Shown here piece after piece: positions 1 through 12,200 of a DNA stretch of 64,000 nt (positions are counted from its first letter, which is position 1; each line of letters opens with the position of its first letter). The notes under the pieces are model-generated. The model did no database searches and was not told the DNA's origin. It saw only the letters and a program-made list of their open reading frames with translations. Source of the DNA: Penicillus capitatus (lineage: Eukaryota > Chlorophyta); assembly GCA_965649825.1 (NCBI GenBank), contig OZ287715.1:62001-126000 (forward strand), written 5' to 3'. The position numbers were made by a program, and so were the translations under genes.

Positions 1-75
1 CGTTTAATCTGTGTTGTACTGTCAAGCGTATGTCGTGCATAGAATGCCTATGATGCTAAGTAAGACTCTCGCTGT

Positions 76-2823
76 CTATAGTGGTAGCAGATCTTCTCCC
101 AGTGCCCCGTGTCCCCAATCGTCGACATGAGATGGCACAGTTGTCGTCTTTGGCTGAAAGGGAAGAGGGGTTTCGTAGCTGATCGCATGGGAGACATGGA
201 AGAGGTCAGATGATGGCTTGGCAGAAGGGCCGTTCGTTGTTGCCGTCAGATTGCTCTCAGCCTGTCGCAGCTTCTCTTCAAATCCTGCTATCCTGTGTGG
301 ACTGCCAACGTCCTCGCATAGAGAAACGAGAAATCGCAGACATTCGACGCTGTCCGGATGCGATCGGTGAATACGTTCATACTCGTCGAATGCCTGATAC
401 AATAGCCCGGCTCTCCTACACAAGCACGATCGGATTTGTGATGCGATGTCTTTTGTGATGGACCTGTAGCAGCTAGCCACCATGAGACTCCATTTGATTT
501 CGTTCGGCTCCATCTTGGATGCCAGTTTGAAGTACTCAGACGCCTTTTCGTACAACTCGCTATTGACATAGAATGCTGCTAGCCAACAGAGAACTTCCAT
601 GTTGGCAGGAAAGGCTAGATAGGATTCCTGGTAGTGATGTACGGCCTTGGCCTCGTCTCCAAGTCTGAGACAGCCTTCCTCAAAGACTTTGCTGCAGAAG
701 AAGAGATCTCACGCAAAGTAAAGGCCTCCGAGTTTTGACAAGACGCCAGCGTCTTCGGGAATCAGACTGTGCAGTATCTCAAACCATTTCGCCGCTTCTT
801 CCAAGCGCTGATCGAGTTCACAGATGTGGCCAATCTGCCGCCGCCATAAGAGGCGCTGCCGAGAAAGCACCTAAGGAATCGAAGGGCAGAACCTGATAAA
901 TAGCTTCTGCGTATTCTGGCAGGGCAGAATGCACCCGACGAAATGCACGCTCCGCTGCTTGGAGACAATCGGTAGCTTGCTGCTGCGTGTCCTTTTCCTC
1001 CATTGCCCTTCTCTTATTCACCAATCTATATTGACCTCTCTGTCAGATCCGCAAAGAACGGCATGGTTTATGTGGTTGACCCTTGATTGTACAGAGCTTC
1101 CACGTTTTCCGGGTCAAACCGTAGAGCCTCTTCGTAGCAGTCCTGCGCCCGAGTGAGCTCGTCGTTCAGGAGAGACACGTTGCCTTTGTTGATCCAGTTT
1201 CCTGATTCGTATCTGTCGAGTGTCGTCGACACGTGCGCATACTCTGCAGCGGGACGGAATGCGCCCTTCAAGCAATGCAGGTAAGCAAGACGCTTTGCAA
1301 CGGCGTGTTTTTGGTTGGGCGCCCTCTTCTCGACATCCTAAACATAAAACCGTGCAGACGTCCATCTCTCTTGCTAGAGACATTGCCTCGTAGATCTGAA
1401 TCGCTTGCGCAAAGTGTCGTTCCGAGACAAGGGCATCGGCTTTCGAAAGGAGAACCTCATGGACCGTCTCGGTGTATCCATGGCGGCGCAGTTCCTCGAT
1501 GCACCAATCGTAGGACGAAACGAGATTCTGATCGCCATCTGCCCCAACGAGCAGTTCCACGCAGTCGACCAAGAGCCTGATAGAAAGGACATCGTTACCC
1601 AAGTCCGTCAGAGGAATGCGAATTCAGTAGACCTGCTGCTGTCCGAAGAAGACAGTGTTTCCGCTTTAAACGCGTCTTCGTCGCACGTCATTACTGTCAA
1701 CGCTTTCGTAAAAAGCCGTCGCATTGACTCGATGTCTTTCAGTTTGGCATAGCAGAGCATCAAATCGCCCAGCACCTAAGTCGACGATCACGAAAACGGC
1801 GCCTGTGTGGGATGAGCGATGTCTCACCTGTGCATCCACGATATCCTGTTCGGCCAGTCGTTCATATTGCTCTACTGCATTCTTTATTCTGTCCATTTTC
1901 AACAAGACGACGCACACATTCTTCGAGATCTTGTTCTTTAGACTCCTCTGCGACTCTGGGATCTACACATATACCATAACACCTTTAACTGCTCAATCGC
2001 CATACACGTGTTGGTTTTTACCTTGTCTAGGGCCATTCGATACATCTTGAGCGCTTTGGCGTAATCTCTTCGTTTGAAGTATAAGTTTCCCAGGTTCAAA
2101 CGAAAACGGCCTGTATCGCCGCAGCGTTTGTCACCGATTAGACGCAGGTACGTCTCTTCGGCTTCCGCTTCCAGTTCATTGTGTTCGAGAGCCGCAGCAA
2201 GGGTGAGCAGAACAGATGTGTGGAGTTCGGGACAGGTGTCCTCGTCTCCTGCTTGCAGCAACCAGAGAAGTGCATCGCACTCTTCTGCCTCCCTCGCCAT
2301 CTGCAGTCCTGTCGAAAAGGAGCAACGACTCTTTCAGTCTGCCGGAAAACGCAGAGCCACCGGCGACAGCATCTTTCGTGGAGAGTTTTTCGGCGGCTTT
2401 GTCGATCAGGTCATGAATGCGCAATTCCGTCTCGCGTATTCTGTCTTCTCGTTGTGCGTTTTCGGACTTGTCGGAATCTCTGTCCTGCACAGTCATACCC
2501 TTTTTACTCGATATATCTGTCGTTCTTTCACACCAGATACCCTTCTTTCATTGGATTCTGGCATCGTCTTTTTGTCGGATGTGTATCCGGCTCCCTTGTA
2601 AGATGTCATCGGTCTGTCACCTGACGTTGCTGCCGTTTTCATGCGCCGCGCTGCCATGTGGAAGAAAATAGGCATGAGTTTTGATCGAGGGGTTAAAGGA
2701 GGGGACCTGAACTCGGAGGACGCGGATAGATCGACGGTGTGGCTGACCGTCGTACCATGGCATCACCCGACGATGTCCGCCGTCCGGCAGAGGTCGATGA
2801 CGTCTGTCTGTCTAAGCAAACAT
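76..2823 (-). CDS. IFT88: Intraflagellar transport protein 88 (IFT88), multi-exon
   Basis: TPR protein of the IFT-B complex, needed to build and maintain cilia. The N-terminal exon is Ser/Thr/Arg-rich and leads to RPMTSYKGAGYTS, the RPMT...AGxT signature of IFT88. TPR repeats follow, including LGNLYFKRRDYAKALKMYRM, WINKGNVSLLNDELTRAQ, ANMEVLCWLAAFYVNSELYE and DSVECLRFLVSLCEDVG. The extreme C-terminus, ALGEDLLPL, resembles the ELGDDLLPE end of animal IFT88, so the gene is complete at that end. The exons sit in different frames, joined by introns of about 45-60 nt at roughly 2484-2540, 2310-2350 and 1790-1840. The 5' end is the least certain part: an ATG at 2823 opens a frame (MNVCLDRQTSS) that runs through a short intron into the RPMT exon; a further upstream exon is possible. 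The family's usual acidic DLY..Y start is not seen. Identity is firm; exon edges are approximate. Confidence 0.92.
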
Positions 2824-3609
2824 TCATGAAAAGACACTAAAGGTGTATGTTCTCGCCTGGAGTTCGGCCGGCGCATGTCTGAACTCGATGAACGAGAAGT
2901 CATTGCGCATCCTCCGGCTGTCCCGCGACTGCTGGTCGTCTGGGAAACAGCCCAGTACATAGTGAGTGATGTGACGCGTGTGTGTGTTTTACCTCTGAAC
3001 TGCTCATTGTCTATGAGTTTGGCAGAGACGCGTGGTCGTTGCAGGACGCTACTGGTTGTGGTAAAATAGTTGACTTTCTTGAACAGTAAAGATGCTACAA
3101 AAGATGCGTCAGAATGTGAACAGAATTCAGCGATGGCGGTCGATTTTCGCGGCTGAATGATTTTGCTAGACTCAGCGATCTTGCACACAGCGAAAAAAAA
3201 TCTTTTCCCTAGCTGATCATTTCCTTGTGCGTCGTGATAGGAAGAGCAGCCAATGCACAGAGAACATTCTTCCAATGGAAAATGGTTTATGTCTTTGCGT
3301 TTCTCATTTTTCGAGCAGTTGATCGTCATGACTACATTTTTAACTGCGTGCGTGTATTTGCGATGTAGAGGCGAGTCGATCGAAAAAGAGAGGTTCATTA
3401 CAGCAAGTCTATCGCAACCTGACTGGATCAATCTTTGTGAGTAGACAAACGGACATTTAAAGAAGACCTAGAAAACGTTGCTGCGATTTGACAAACATGT
3501 GTAATGTCTTGATTGACGATAGATAACTTCATTTGACTGTGTGGAAGACCCTTGTTTAAAAAGACACGTTTAATGCCGCATTCCATCCCGTAACTCCTTC
3601 AGTTGGCGC
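2824..3609. other. Intergenic region between IFT88 and CRP1
   Basis: About 790 bp between the start of IFT88 and the stop of CRP1, both on the minus strand. It should hold the IFT88 promoter and the CRP1 3' end. Short open frames occur on both strands, including a 222-codon minus frame through 2763-3431, but none shows a recognisable motif or domain. A plus-strand chain of small exons from about 2757 to 3089 can be drawn but overlaps the IFT88 first exon. I see no convincing gene here. Confidence 0.5.
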
Positions 3610-5803
3610 CTAATCGGCAGAGTTTTGCACGCTGGTGTCCGTCGGTGCACGAACGCGTGTGAACTCAGGGGACGGACGCGATCCTATTTCATGGCTGTCT
3701 TGCCATTTCACGTCATCGATATCATAGTCATCGACATCATCCAAAAAATCCACTGTGAACAAATCCTCCTCCACTGACGCTGGAGCCACAGCACTTCCGT
3801 AACCCTCAGGCACAACTATCTCGTCATCTAAGTCACAGAAAACACCTCCCCTTTGTCAATTGCTCTCTCGTTTTCTGGATCTTCTTTGTTACTTGTAGCT
3901 TCCAAAGATACCTCCAGGCAAGCATGCTCATCCGCAGCTTGCGTGCATTCTTCACTCTTCTTCAAGAAATCATCCAGGATGTCGCTCGTCGCGAGTGCAT
4001 ACTCCACTTGTCCTCTGTATGCGACGGAACACGTCTCTACAGGAACATGCTTACGGAAAGCGCTGTCACATCGATTGTCGACCCGAAACATCGTCGTAGA
4101 AGCATCTTGCTTGCTCGGCACAGTCCTCTTTGTCTTCGAGATCCACGCATCCGTACTCGACATTCAACACAAAGTACTGGCACACTGGATCCTTCTCTTT
4201 GCGAAGGAGACGGTATTTCTCTTTCTCGATCCAACTCGATGACAGATCACATTGCTTGACCGAATCTGACCACAGACAAGCGTCTTTTTCTGAACATGAA
4301 AAGGCATCTATCCTGCTGCCGTGCATTTAAAACAGGAGACGAACTTTCACAGTCTTTTTGTACGTAGGTGTGCTGGCAGTCCGTTCTGTTCATCTCGAAG
4401 GTTCTGGCGTCGGGGTTTTCAATAGATTTGGCAAAGGCCTTGTAAAAAAGTTGCTGTTGGCAGGTGGAAGGAGGCGACGCTTACCATCTCGCTTTGGCGG
4501 AAAGCAGGCACGAGCGCCTCGCTGTTTTGGCCACAGGACTGTTGGGCATCCGCCGGGTTTAGCACACAGTATGCATCCGTCTCGCATTCGGAAGCATTGT
4601 TCGCCGACGGGTACTTATATAAACAATACCTTCCATACGTAATAATCGGCGTCAAAGCCTCGACATAGTTGCAAACCTGCACAGAGATCACAAGAGTGCG
4701 TGGGATGGGAGGATAAGAGGACTGACCGCTTGTTTCAAGGAAGGACAGTCGAATGGAGGAGGATCCCAATCGAGCAGATCATTCCACTCCTCGATCACAC
4801 CCGTCTCACGAGCTGACTCTATGGCTGCATCAATCTCCGAGGTTCTCGCCTCGATGCCCTGATCGCAACAGTATCGTCGAAGACGCGTCTATACGAACAG
4901 ACCATACCTCTGGGGTGCCTTCAGGAAACATGCCTTGGGTTTTCACGTCGAAAAAGAAATACCATTTGTCAAAGCTGCACTGATCATCATACCTAAAAGC
5001 GATCATTTGAGAAGGCGGTAGACAGTGGAACAATACACGGACCAGTAGCAACGATCGTCGGCAGCGCAATCGTCTTCCGAAGATTTTGAGCGGCACTCAG
5101 CCGCCACCGTCGTTCTTTCCACGATGTGTCTCACTTTATCGAGACATGTCACCGAACGGAATTCTTGTTCTGTTTTGAATGACAGAGTGCAATAACTGTT
5201 GTCCCTGGAAAGGCATCTAACTGAACAGCCAGGCACCAAATAGAATGACATACCAGCGGCAATCCAATGCCTCACAGTAATCCTTATCGGTAACTTGACG
5301 GCATTCCTAAGCACCGTGCATTCCTTAAGACATGGCGACAAGTAATACGGGAGCTGTACCAGTGTCTTATACACGTGGTCCGCAATGGAATTGTCTGCAG
5401 TTTTGAGGTAGGCTTTCGCTGTTTCTCCTGATAGCCCGCACAAATCTCTGTCGTTTATCCAGACACAGGCACCGTCATGCTCTTCTTGCTTGAGAGCCCG
5501 ACGCTGAACGATGTCTCGGGACTAGGAACGGAGAAGTGCCGTTTGGGCAACGTACAATGTCGAAAGACGCGATCTCGACGCACAAGGGCGTGCGTAGCTT
5601 ACGTTGAGCGACCATGCCGTGTCGGAGAGACCGGGTTCGACAGCCGGAGGCAAAATGCGTCGTCGTAGGGAAGCAAGTAGGTCCTGCACGTTCTTCGTCG
5701 TCAGACTGCTTTGAGCAACGGCGGTGTGTAGAAACAAAAGCAGGACGAGGGAACGACGACAGGTGAACATCGTGAGAGGCTTGCGGAAAAACACAATACC
5801 CAC
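3610..5803 (-). CDS. Cysteine-rich secreted protein CRP1 (unnamed family), multi-exon
   Basis: Unrecognised family. The first exon encodes a signal peptide, MFTCRRSLVLLLFLHTAVA (ATG at 5770; an in-frame ATG at 5803 is also possible). Downstream come cysteine blocks that recur in order in CRP2 (26744-29099): a DNSIAD element near 5380; a block ending CAADDRCYW near 5060; CSFDKWYFF near 4970; EEWNDLLDWDPPPFDCP near 4740-4800; CNYVEALTPIITY near 4660; CSEKDACLWSDSVKQC near 4260-4300; KDPVCQ...YGCVDLEDKEDC near 4100-4220. The C-terminal exon (3610-3830) is acidic, with DDVDDYDIDDVKW. An intron ending near 3833 joins the cysteine-rich part to this tail; the boundary is consistent with frame. The recurring C-x-W/Y-x(n)-C unit loosely recalls PSI/plexin repeats, but the spacing differs. 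Predicted extracellular or vacuolar; function unknown. Exon edges approximate. Confidence 0.75.
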
Positions 5804-6049
5804 ACGACGGTCACTCTAACCTCTTCCTTAACGAAATTTATGCGCTTCTGTGGTACATTACGCGTTGCCAGCTGTCCGGTCGAACGCAGACTGAAGCTGT
5901 TTGCGAATGTAACGCGTTATTTCATGGCAATTGCCTGGCAGCGGTGGGCGAGAAGGTCCATTGCGGAGAAACGCAATGCTCATCAACAATCAACGCGTCA
6001 CTCACCCCGTCGTCTTTCGAAAAGAACAGGAAACGTTTATGGCGTCGGT

Positions 6050-7843
6050 CTAAACTTCCCACACCAGAGTCAGCAAGGAGTCATGCACACCAGCAGATTC
6101 CAACGTTTCGGCTAGACATTCGAGAAACTGTAAACCTGTCGAACAAACAAACATATACACGTCGTGTAGAACAGAAAGAGTGAGATCGTGGATGACCTGG
6201 AATGCGCGGTTTCAATTTGTAAGGCTTCGATCTCTCCTCGCCGATCTCCGAGTTGCAGAAAGCATAAAGACCCTGAAGCCATCGATCGGGTCAGACAGAC
6301 GACGTCAGTTCTTATACCGACCTCGACGGTGTCGTGTTTGTAGAAGCGTCTCTGTAGACGCCGTCCGTCTGGAAGAAGGATGCCGACAATACAGGTATCC
6401 TCTCCTGTTGTCGGAGGTGGCGGCGGGACGACAGGTTGCTCGGTGATAGGCGTCGAGCACTTCTCTTCATCGCTTAGTTGTACGTGTCGTGTCGTCTCTT
6501 GTCCTTCTTCGATTTCTTCCTCATCTGACGCCATGAAATCGTCGGCCGCGTATAGCACGTCCTCTTCTTCTGTGAAGACAAGGAATGCGTCGATCTGTAT
6601 TTGCGTCAGGTGTATTCGATTGGCTCTCGCCTCTCTTTCTTTCGGCGTTGTCTTCTGTGAGGGCATCGGCGGTCTCCTTCTCCGCTTCTTCCTCTTTTCC
6701 GGCGTTGTGATGCCGTCTGACCAGTCGACTGGCTGTCCCATCGGTAGGATGGCAGTCCATAAATTCCACCAGATCTTCGATCAACCTACGCGTGACCACC
6801 ACCCATCGTTCATTTCTCATGTACCAGCAACGGTTAGAGACCGATTGGCCTCGACAAATCCGGTGAAGCAGCGCATAAGTTCGCCTGTGATTGGATCAAT
6901 GACCAACACACAGGGGAAGCTCTTCAGCTTGTAAAAACTCGTCAACTTCCGTCCACTAATGCCATCGTTGTATGTCTGCAGGAAAATGAAATTGGCCTTG
7001 ATCATCTCTTTCAAAGCATTGTTTGAGAAGGTATCACGGTTCAGTTCATGAGAAGCGAACTCATTGGCCGATTGAATATTCACCATCTGTACGGCAGGCA
7101 GTCCATTTTGGAGGATCGTGTAAGAATGGTGCGTTTACCAGCCAGGTGTCTTCCTTTGCTGCCTTCTCTTTGGCGTCATCAAATCCCTTGCGGTACAGAA
7201 TCTCGATGGGCGCTTTGTAGAGTCTCGCCAATCCCTGATGCACGAAACAGCGGATTTGATGTGACGTCTCTCCGACAGCAATGCCAGAGATGATGATACC
7301 GTCGTCCCTCCTTGTGCGTTCGGCCCGTGTTCATACTCTGCCAGCTCGGCTCTGTAAGCATCACACAATGTCTCACTCTTTTCTTGACACCATGCATTCC
7401 CATTGCATACGTGTGATTCCTGAAAGCTTCGTAGATTGGCTTCTGCTTTGTCTTTCGGTGGAACAAATGGTCATATTGTGTATTTTGGTCAACGAGTCTC
7501 TCGTATTTTGAAGGCAGAGGCGGACGCACATCTTCGTCCTCTTCCTCTTCGGCCGCGACAGACGTACTTGCTCTAAACGCTCTTTCTAAGGAGATGGGAT
7601 CAATGACGGAGGGCATTCTCACCCGGCGTCACTCGGTTCTGCCGCGAGCTGCTGGGCATAGAACAGATGGACGGCTTCAGACAAATCCCAGTTTGCTGTC
7701 TATCGTCAAAACTCCTGAGCGCGTTCCGGACCGACCCGGAGACTCACATCCAAGTAGCTGAGTGCCTTGTCTTCGTCGGACGTTCCCGTGAAATTGAGAA
7801 ATTCGTGGATGAGCTTGCGACGCTGGTCGGTGCTGTTCTGCAT
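6050..7843 (-). CDS. UBXN7: UBXN7-like CDC48/p97 adaptor (UBA-UAS-UBX)
   Basis: Ubiquitin-binding adaptor that links ubiquitylated clients to the AAA ATPase CDC48/p97. The UBA domain is at the start (RRKLIHEFLNFTGTSDEDKA, then NWDLSEAVHLFY after an intron at 7700-7747). A UAS thioredoxin-like domain follows: LYKAPIEILYRKGFDDAKE, TWLVNIQ joined across an intron, and FIFLQTYNDGISGRKLTSFY. An acidic linker rich in Glu and Pro precedes a C-terminal UBX domain (CIVGILLPDGRRLQRRFYKH, LYAFCNSEIGEE, LAETLESAGVHDSLLTLVW). The last short exon, after a 62-nt intron, restores the UBX end and places the stop at 6050-6052. Human UBXN7 has the same order; plant PUX7 is the counterpart. Start chosen at ATG 7843, immediately before the UBA. 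The order of domains makes the identity strong. Confidence 0.9.
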
Positions 7844-8099
7844 CGTGGCGACACACGAACGTAATTCGCGAAGGAATTGCTAAGATTGAATCGTCGATGT
7901 CTCCCCCAAATGACGATGTCGTCATCGATGTCTCCTACCAATCAATGATCAGACCTCAGTCAGCCGCTCTTTATGCCTATTGTTATTGCTCATACATATC
8001 GCATCACACATAACTGTCTCCTGCTTTATCGTTGAGCATCAGGTTCATTCACGAATTGGCGGAATCTATGGCTGTGCATACGGGCAATGCACGCGATGC

Positions 8100-8570
8100 G
8101 TTTAGGACGATCGCGTTGTTAAGGCCATTGACCTGTTCAAGATTCCTTCCACATCTTCTAGTTCATGTTCCCTGCGAAACAGTCCCATCACTCAAACGGA
8201 TGACGCACACAGGTACGTGCCAGTCTCGAATGCTGCGTTCGATGCGGTCTTGTTCTGCATGGAAGCTGAGAAGCAGAGTGCGTTGCTCGGGCGTCAGCTC
8301 TGGCAGACAACTATCCAACAGCAGGGCGTGATGAGGAGGCGAAGCGTGTTATGTGTGTACGTTCGCCAGTCGTCGTGGTCTGCGAAGAACCTCAACGCCC
8401 TTTGCTCGAAACTTGCCCACTTGATCCGTACACTCTCAAGGTTCGCACGCATATGCTCCACCTTCTACGCAGCATCCGACCGTTGGGCCGCACACGTCGA
8501 TCCCCCGCGAGACATAGTGACGCACGCGTTTCAATTCTTCCCATTTTAGCGCATCGGCATGACGGCCGTC
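8100..8570 (-). CDS. Possible small unidentified gene, helical protein
   Basis: The 770 bp between the UBXN7-like gene and VPS39 would otherwise be empty. On the minus strand, two coding-looking stretches can be joined by a 49-nt GT-AG intron near 8290-8340: KVEHMRANLESVRIKWASFE...DDWR and then LPELTPEQRTLLLSFHAEQ...IERSIRDWH. The residue pattern suggests amphipathic helices. I could not find a clean start or stop exon, and I do not recognise the family. The weak plus-strand frame at 8032-8331 is low-complexity in character and looks non-coding. Treat as a lead only. Confidence 0.3.
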
Positions 8571-8609
8571 ATCGAACAACCTTCCCATGGCTAAGAACAG
8601 AACTAGGAC

Positions 8610-11600
8610 ATGTCCTCTCAGATGACGGCATTTAACGCCTCCATCATTTCGCCGCGGAGAAGATCCATGTCGAGTGGCGGTGGCCCTGATGCCTTCACCT
8701 TTGTTGTCGTTGCCTATGACCTGCCAGAACGTATCGAATCGGTCTGTCCATGGCAAGACCGCGTTTACGTCGGCCTCGCGGACGGTTCTCTCATCGTACT
8801 CGAGCCTGAATTCGAACTGCATGAGGATGGACCCTGGAGTGTGGAACGTCACATCAAAGGCGTGGGAAGGAAAGCGATCACACACATGGAACCAGCCCCA
8901 TCACTCTCTTCTCTGTTTGTGTTGTCCTCCTCTGGGCTTCAGCTGCTAAAACTCCCAGAGCTCGATGTCGTGCCTCAGGTGGGCAGTGTGCATAAGAGGA
9001 GAGGGTTTCTAGACGATGTTGTGCAGGTGGCCGTGCCTGGAAGTCTGTCTCGATTTGCTTGGAACGACGCCAAGGCGCTTCTCTGTGTGGTCGTTCGCAA
9101 GTCTCTCGTTTTCTATACACTGGAAGATATGTCGTTGATCGAGACGAACACTGTCGTCATTCCAGACACTCTGAAAATTATGGCATGGTGTGGAGACCGT
9201 CTCTGCTACGGTAGATATCTTATGCGAACAGAATGCAGAAGTATCTGACGACGTGTGTGCATTGCTTAGCCTCTCGTACACGTTATGTCTTTGTGGATTC
9301 GTCCACGGGGCAGTTAATGGAATCGATCGTCGTGGGACGCGGCAATCCTGTGATGACGCCCATTGCCAGCGACGAGATCTTGCTGACGAAGGACAACTGT
9401 GGGATGTATGTTCGTTCGGATGGAAGATTGGCTCGAAACGTGAACATCACATGGAGCCAGTTCCCGTTGGGCGTTGTGCTCTGCGAGCCATTTGTGGTCG
9501 GCGTGCTCGATAACTTCATGGAGGTGCGCAACGTCAGTCCGACAGCACGTCAATGTGTGATTCAAATGTTCAATGATGTCGATCGCATCAATTTGACATC
9601 GCTCTTCTTGGGGAAAGACGGCAGCATCTTCATGGCTTCCCGCGACAGACGCACCGTATGGTTATCTTTGTGTGAGAACTGAGTGGAAAAGAGTGAGATG
9701 ATCAGGTCTGTCGACTGAATCCGGTTCCGTTACGTCAGCAGATCGACACGCTCATCCGAATGAAAGAATTTCAAGATGCGTTGCAAGTCGTGGATTTGCT
9801 GGAGGATGAGGATCGTACCGCAAAGGAAGATGACATTCGCGTGTCGTACGGAATCGATCTGTTCACAAACAAGGAATACAACGAAGGCCTCATGCAGTTC
9901 ATGATGCGATCACAACGCACTCCCCTTCTGCTCCTAAAGTACTAAAATCTCTTCTCCGTGCGATGTTCGCTTGGCTAGAGAGCTGTGTTGGTGGATGCAG
10001 ACTGTTTCCATCTTTGTTGCCGAAGCAGATGCTTGAGAGTTTCCCCTCTCCTGTTCCAGAGATGTATTTCAGAGACTATGAAGAACCAGAAGGGGAGGAT
10101 TATGCTCTGGCTGTATCAGGTCTTCTGCCGCTGCTATTGGCAGATCGGACGCGTCTGGCATCCAGAAAACGCGATGACATGGAAGAGGAGGAACAGGAAA
10201 GACAGCAGGAGGCCTTAAATCTCGAATCGATCGCCGAAAGTCAGGAGCTCTCAGATGATATCGGTGTGATGGAACGAGGACCACCGAAGGAAATGGTACA
10301 GCGAAGCACCTCGCGTATGGAATCGCGAGCAAAGCGAACGAAACTTGCTGTGCTGGTCGATACGGCCATCATGAAAGCGATGTTGGTATGCCCCGATTCT
10401 GGCGCTCTGCTTCAGTTTGTGAAGAATGAAAATTCGATCGATCTCGTGGAAGGAGAAAGATCTCTGAAACCCGCAGGTGATTGTTTCCGCGGTCACTCTT
10501 TTTGGCAGAAGAGTGAGGTCACCCTGTTTCAGGGAGATATTTTGAGCTTTCGGCCTTGTATCAATCGAATGGACTGCATGACATGGGGCTCGAGATTCTG
10601 AGACTTGTCAGCCTTGACCCAGAAAAACTAGAGTACCCTCCAAGAGGAGCTGCATCCGACTTGCGTGGAGTGACAGGCGTCTGGGCAGCCGTTCAATACC
10701 TCTCCAAACTCACCGGTGTGCTCTTCTGCACGTCAGACATTATCTTGATCAGAAAATGGTGATCAGTGGAGGACAGCGCGGTGATACAGAAGCACTCGAG
10801 TTGGGTCCTGCGTCAAGATCCAGAAGCAGCTTTGGAAGTTTTTGTCGGTGCAGCCAAGCCTCTGCCGCCGACTGTTGTTTTGCCTATTCTCCACGAACAT
10901 GCGCCACAGTACCGTGCAGTGATCCCTCTTTTGTCCAGAAGAGGATAGACCTCTGACGCTAATGCCACAGGTGTACTTGGAAGCAATGTTGGAGACAGGA
11001 ACGGTGGAGAGAGAGGAGTATGACAAAACACTTGTACAGATTTATCTAGAAGAGGCACTGGTCAATGAAAAAGAACAAGGGGCACTGCATAACCTGGCCG
11101 CCAAGGTCGAATCCCTAAACATCTCTGTTCTGACAGCATCGCTGGGGGTGGATGCAGGTGGAACGCTACGATTTTGCTTCGATGAACGAGAAGAGCACAA
11201 AGAGACTGTTACAGAAAGATGCCGTTTTTCACGGAAGCAGTGAGCTGTTGTATGACGATGTTGCCAAAGCCCAGGAACAACCCGAAGTCATCCATCCACC
11301 CAAGCATTCCTTTCTCCTTCACTTGATCTGCCTTGTGCTGTAGTTTTCTGGATCGTTTGATCCGCCGACGCCATTGGAGTCCTACACTCGATTGAGGGAA
11401 CTGCTCATCGAATCGCCTTTCATCGATCCGGCCATTGTACTGGAGTCCATCCCCCAGGATCGTCTGTTGGAGCTTCGAGCCCTGTTGATGGAAAGGAAAC
11501 AGAGCTATCGCAGTGCACTGGCCGTCTACGTTCAACGACTGCACGATCTCACCCTTGCCGAAAAGCTCTGCGATCGCGTGTGGGATCGACAAAAGTCATC

Positions 11601-12147
11601 GTCTGTTGAGACGGGGCCCGTGAACGAGAGCTTCGATGTGTCTGAGCACACAGACAATGTCTATATGGATATGATCCGTATCTACCTGGAGCCTGAGAGA
11701 ATGACCAGTCATTCGATTCGAAAGCTCTCGGACGAACAATGGAGTGAGCTTTGTGTGTTGCTCTGTCGTAAGCGTTATCGCATTAACATCGAAGAAATGT
11801 TTCAGCTGTTGCCAGAAGATGTCGATCTCTGTGTTCTCATGCCATTTATTGAAGGCGCATTAAGGACATTGGCAGAACTACAGCGTAATCTCCTCATCAA
11901 GCACAGTCTCTATATGTCTGAGCATTTTCATCAAACGGAGCAGTTGATCCAATGCAATCAGAGAAACGTGCTGGTCACTTATGAAAGTGCTTGTAGCATA
12001 TGCCACAAACGCATTGGCAATGCTGTCTTTGTTGCCTATCCAGATGGTTCTTTGGCACATCTTGCATGCTATAATCATCAAAACAAGGCAGAAACTGGAT
12101 CACATACTGCCAAGACCCCCAAGCGCTATCACGTCCGCTGGGAATAA
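8610..12147 (+). CDS. VPS39: VPS39/VAM6, HOPS tethering complex subunit, multi-exon
   Basis: Subunit of the HOPS complex that binds Rab7 and tethers late endosomes and vacuoles before fusion; VPS39 also serves vacuole-mitochondrion contacts. N-terminal CNH-like beta-propeller: PERIESVCPWQDRVYVGLAD, VPDTLKIMAW-type segment, and ITWSQFPLGVVLCEPFVVGV. Then the helical CLH/VPS39_1 part: LIRMKEFQDALQVVDLLEDE, PVPEMYFRDYEEPEGEDYAL, VLVDTAIMKAMLVCPDSGAL, DPAIVLESIPQDRLLELRAL. The C-terminal zinc-ribbon-like VPS39_2 is diagnostic: CSICHKRIGNAVFVAYPDGS with HLACYNH. First intron is 9211-9269 (59 nt), joining CYG to ASRTRYVFVD; further introns lie near 9685-9740, 9945-9990, 10480-10550, 10700-10765, 10925-10972 and 11150-11370. 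Start at ATG 8610 is the most upstream in frame; later in-frame ATGs are possible. Stop 54 bp from the PPP4R3 stop on the other strand. Confidence 0.92.
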
Positions 12148-12200
12148 GCATGACGTTAGCCGAATTGAATTACACACAGAAAGTGTTCGTTTGCTGCTGT

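Noticed and set aside
2757-3089. A plus-strand chain of three small exons (MASPDDVRRPAEVDD..., ...AHPPAVPRLLVVWETAQYI, ...DAWSLQDATGCGKIVDF) as a small gene
   Set aside because: Its first exon overlaps the IFT88 N-terminal exon antisense, both acceptor sites would be the weak GAG, and no family is recognised.
2763-3431. 222-codon minus-strand open frame upstream of IFT88
   Set aside because: Composition is irregular with no motif; it crosses the IFT88 first exon in another frame and gives no plausible protein.
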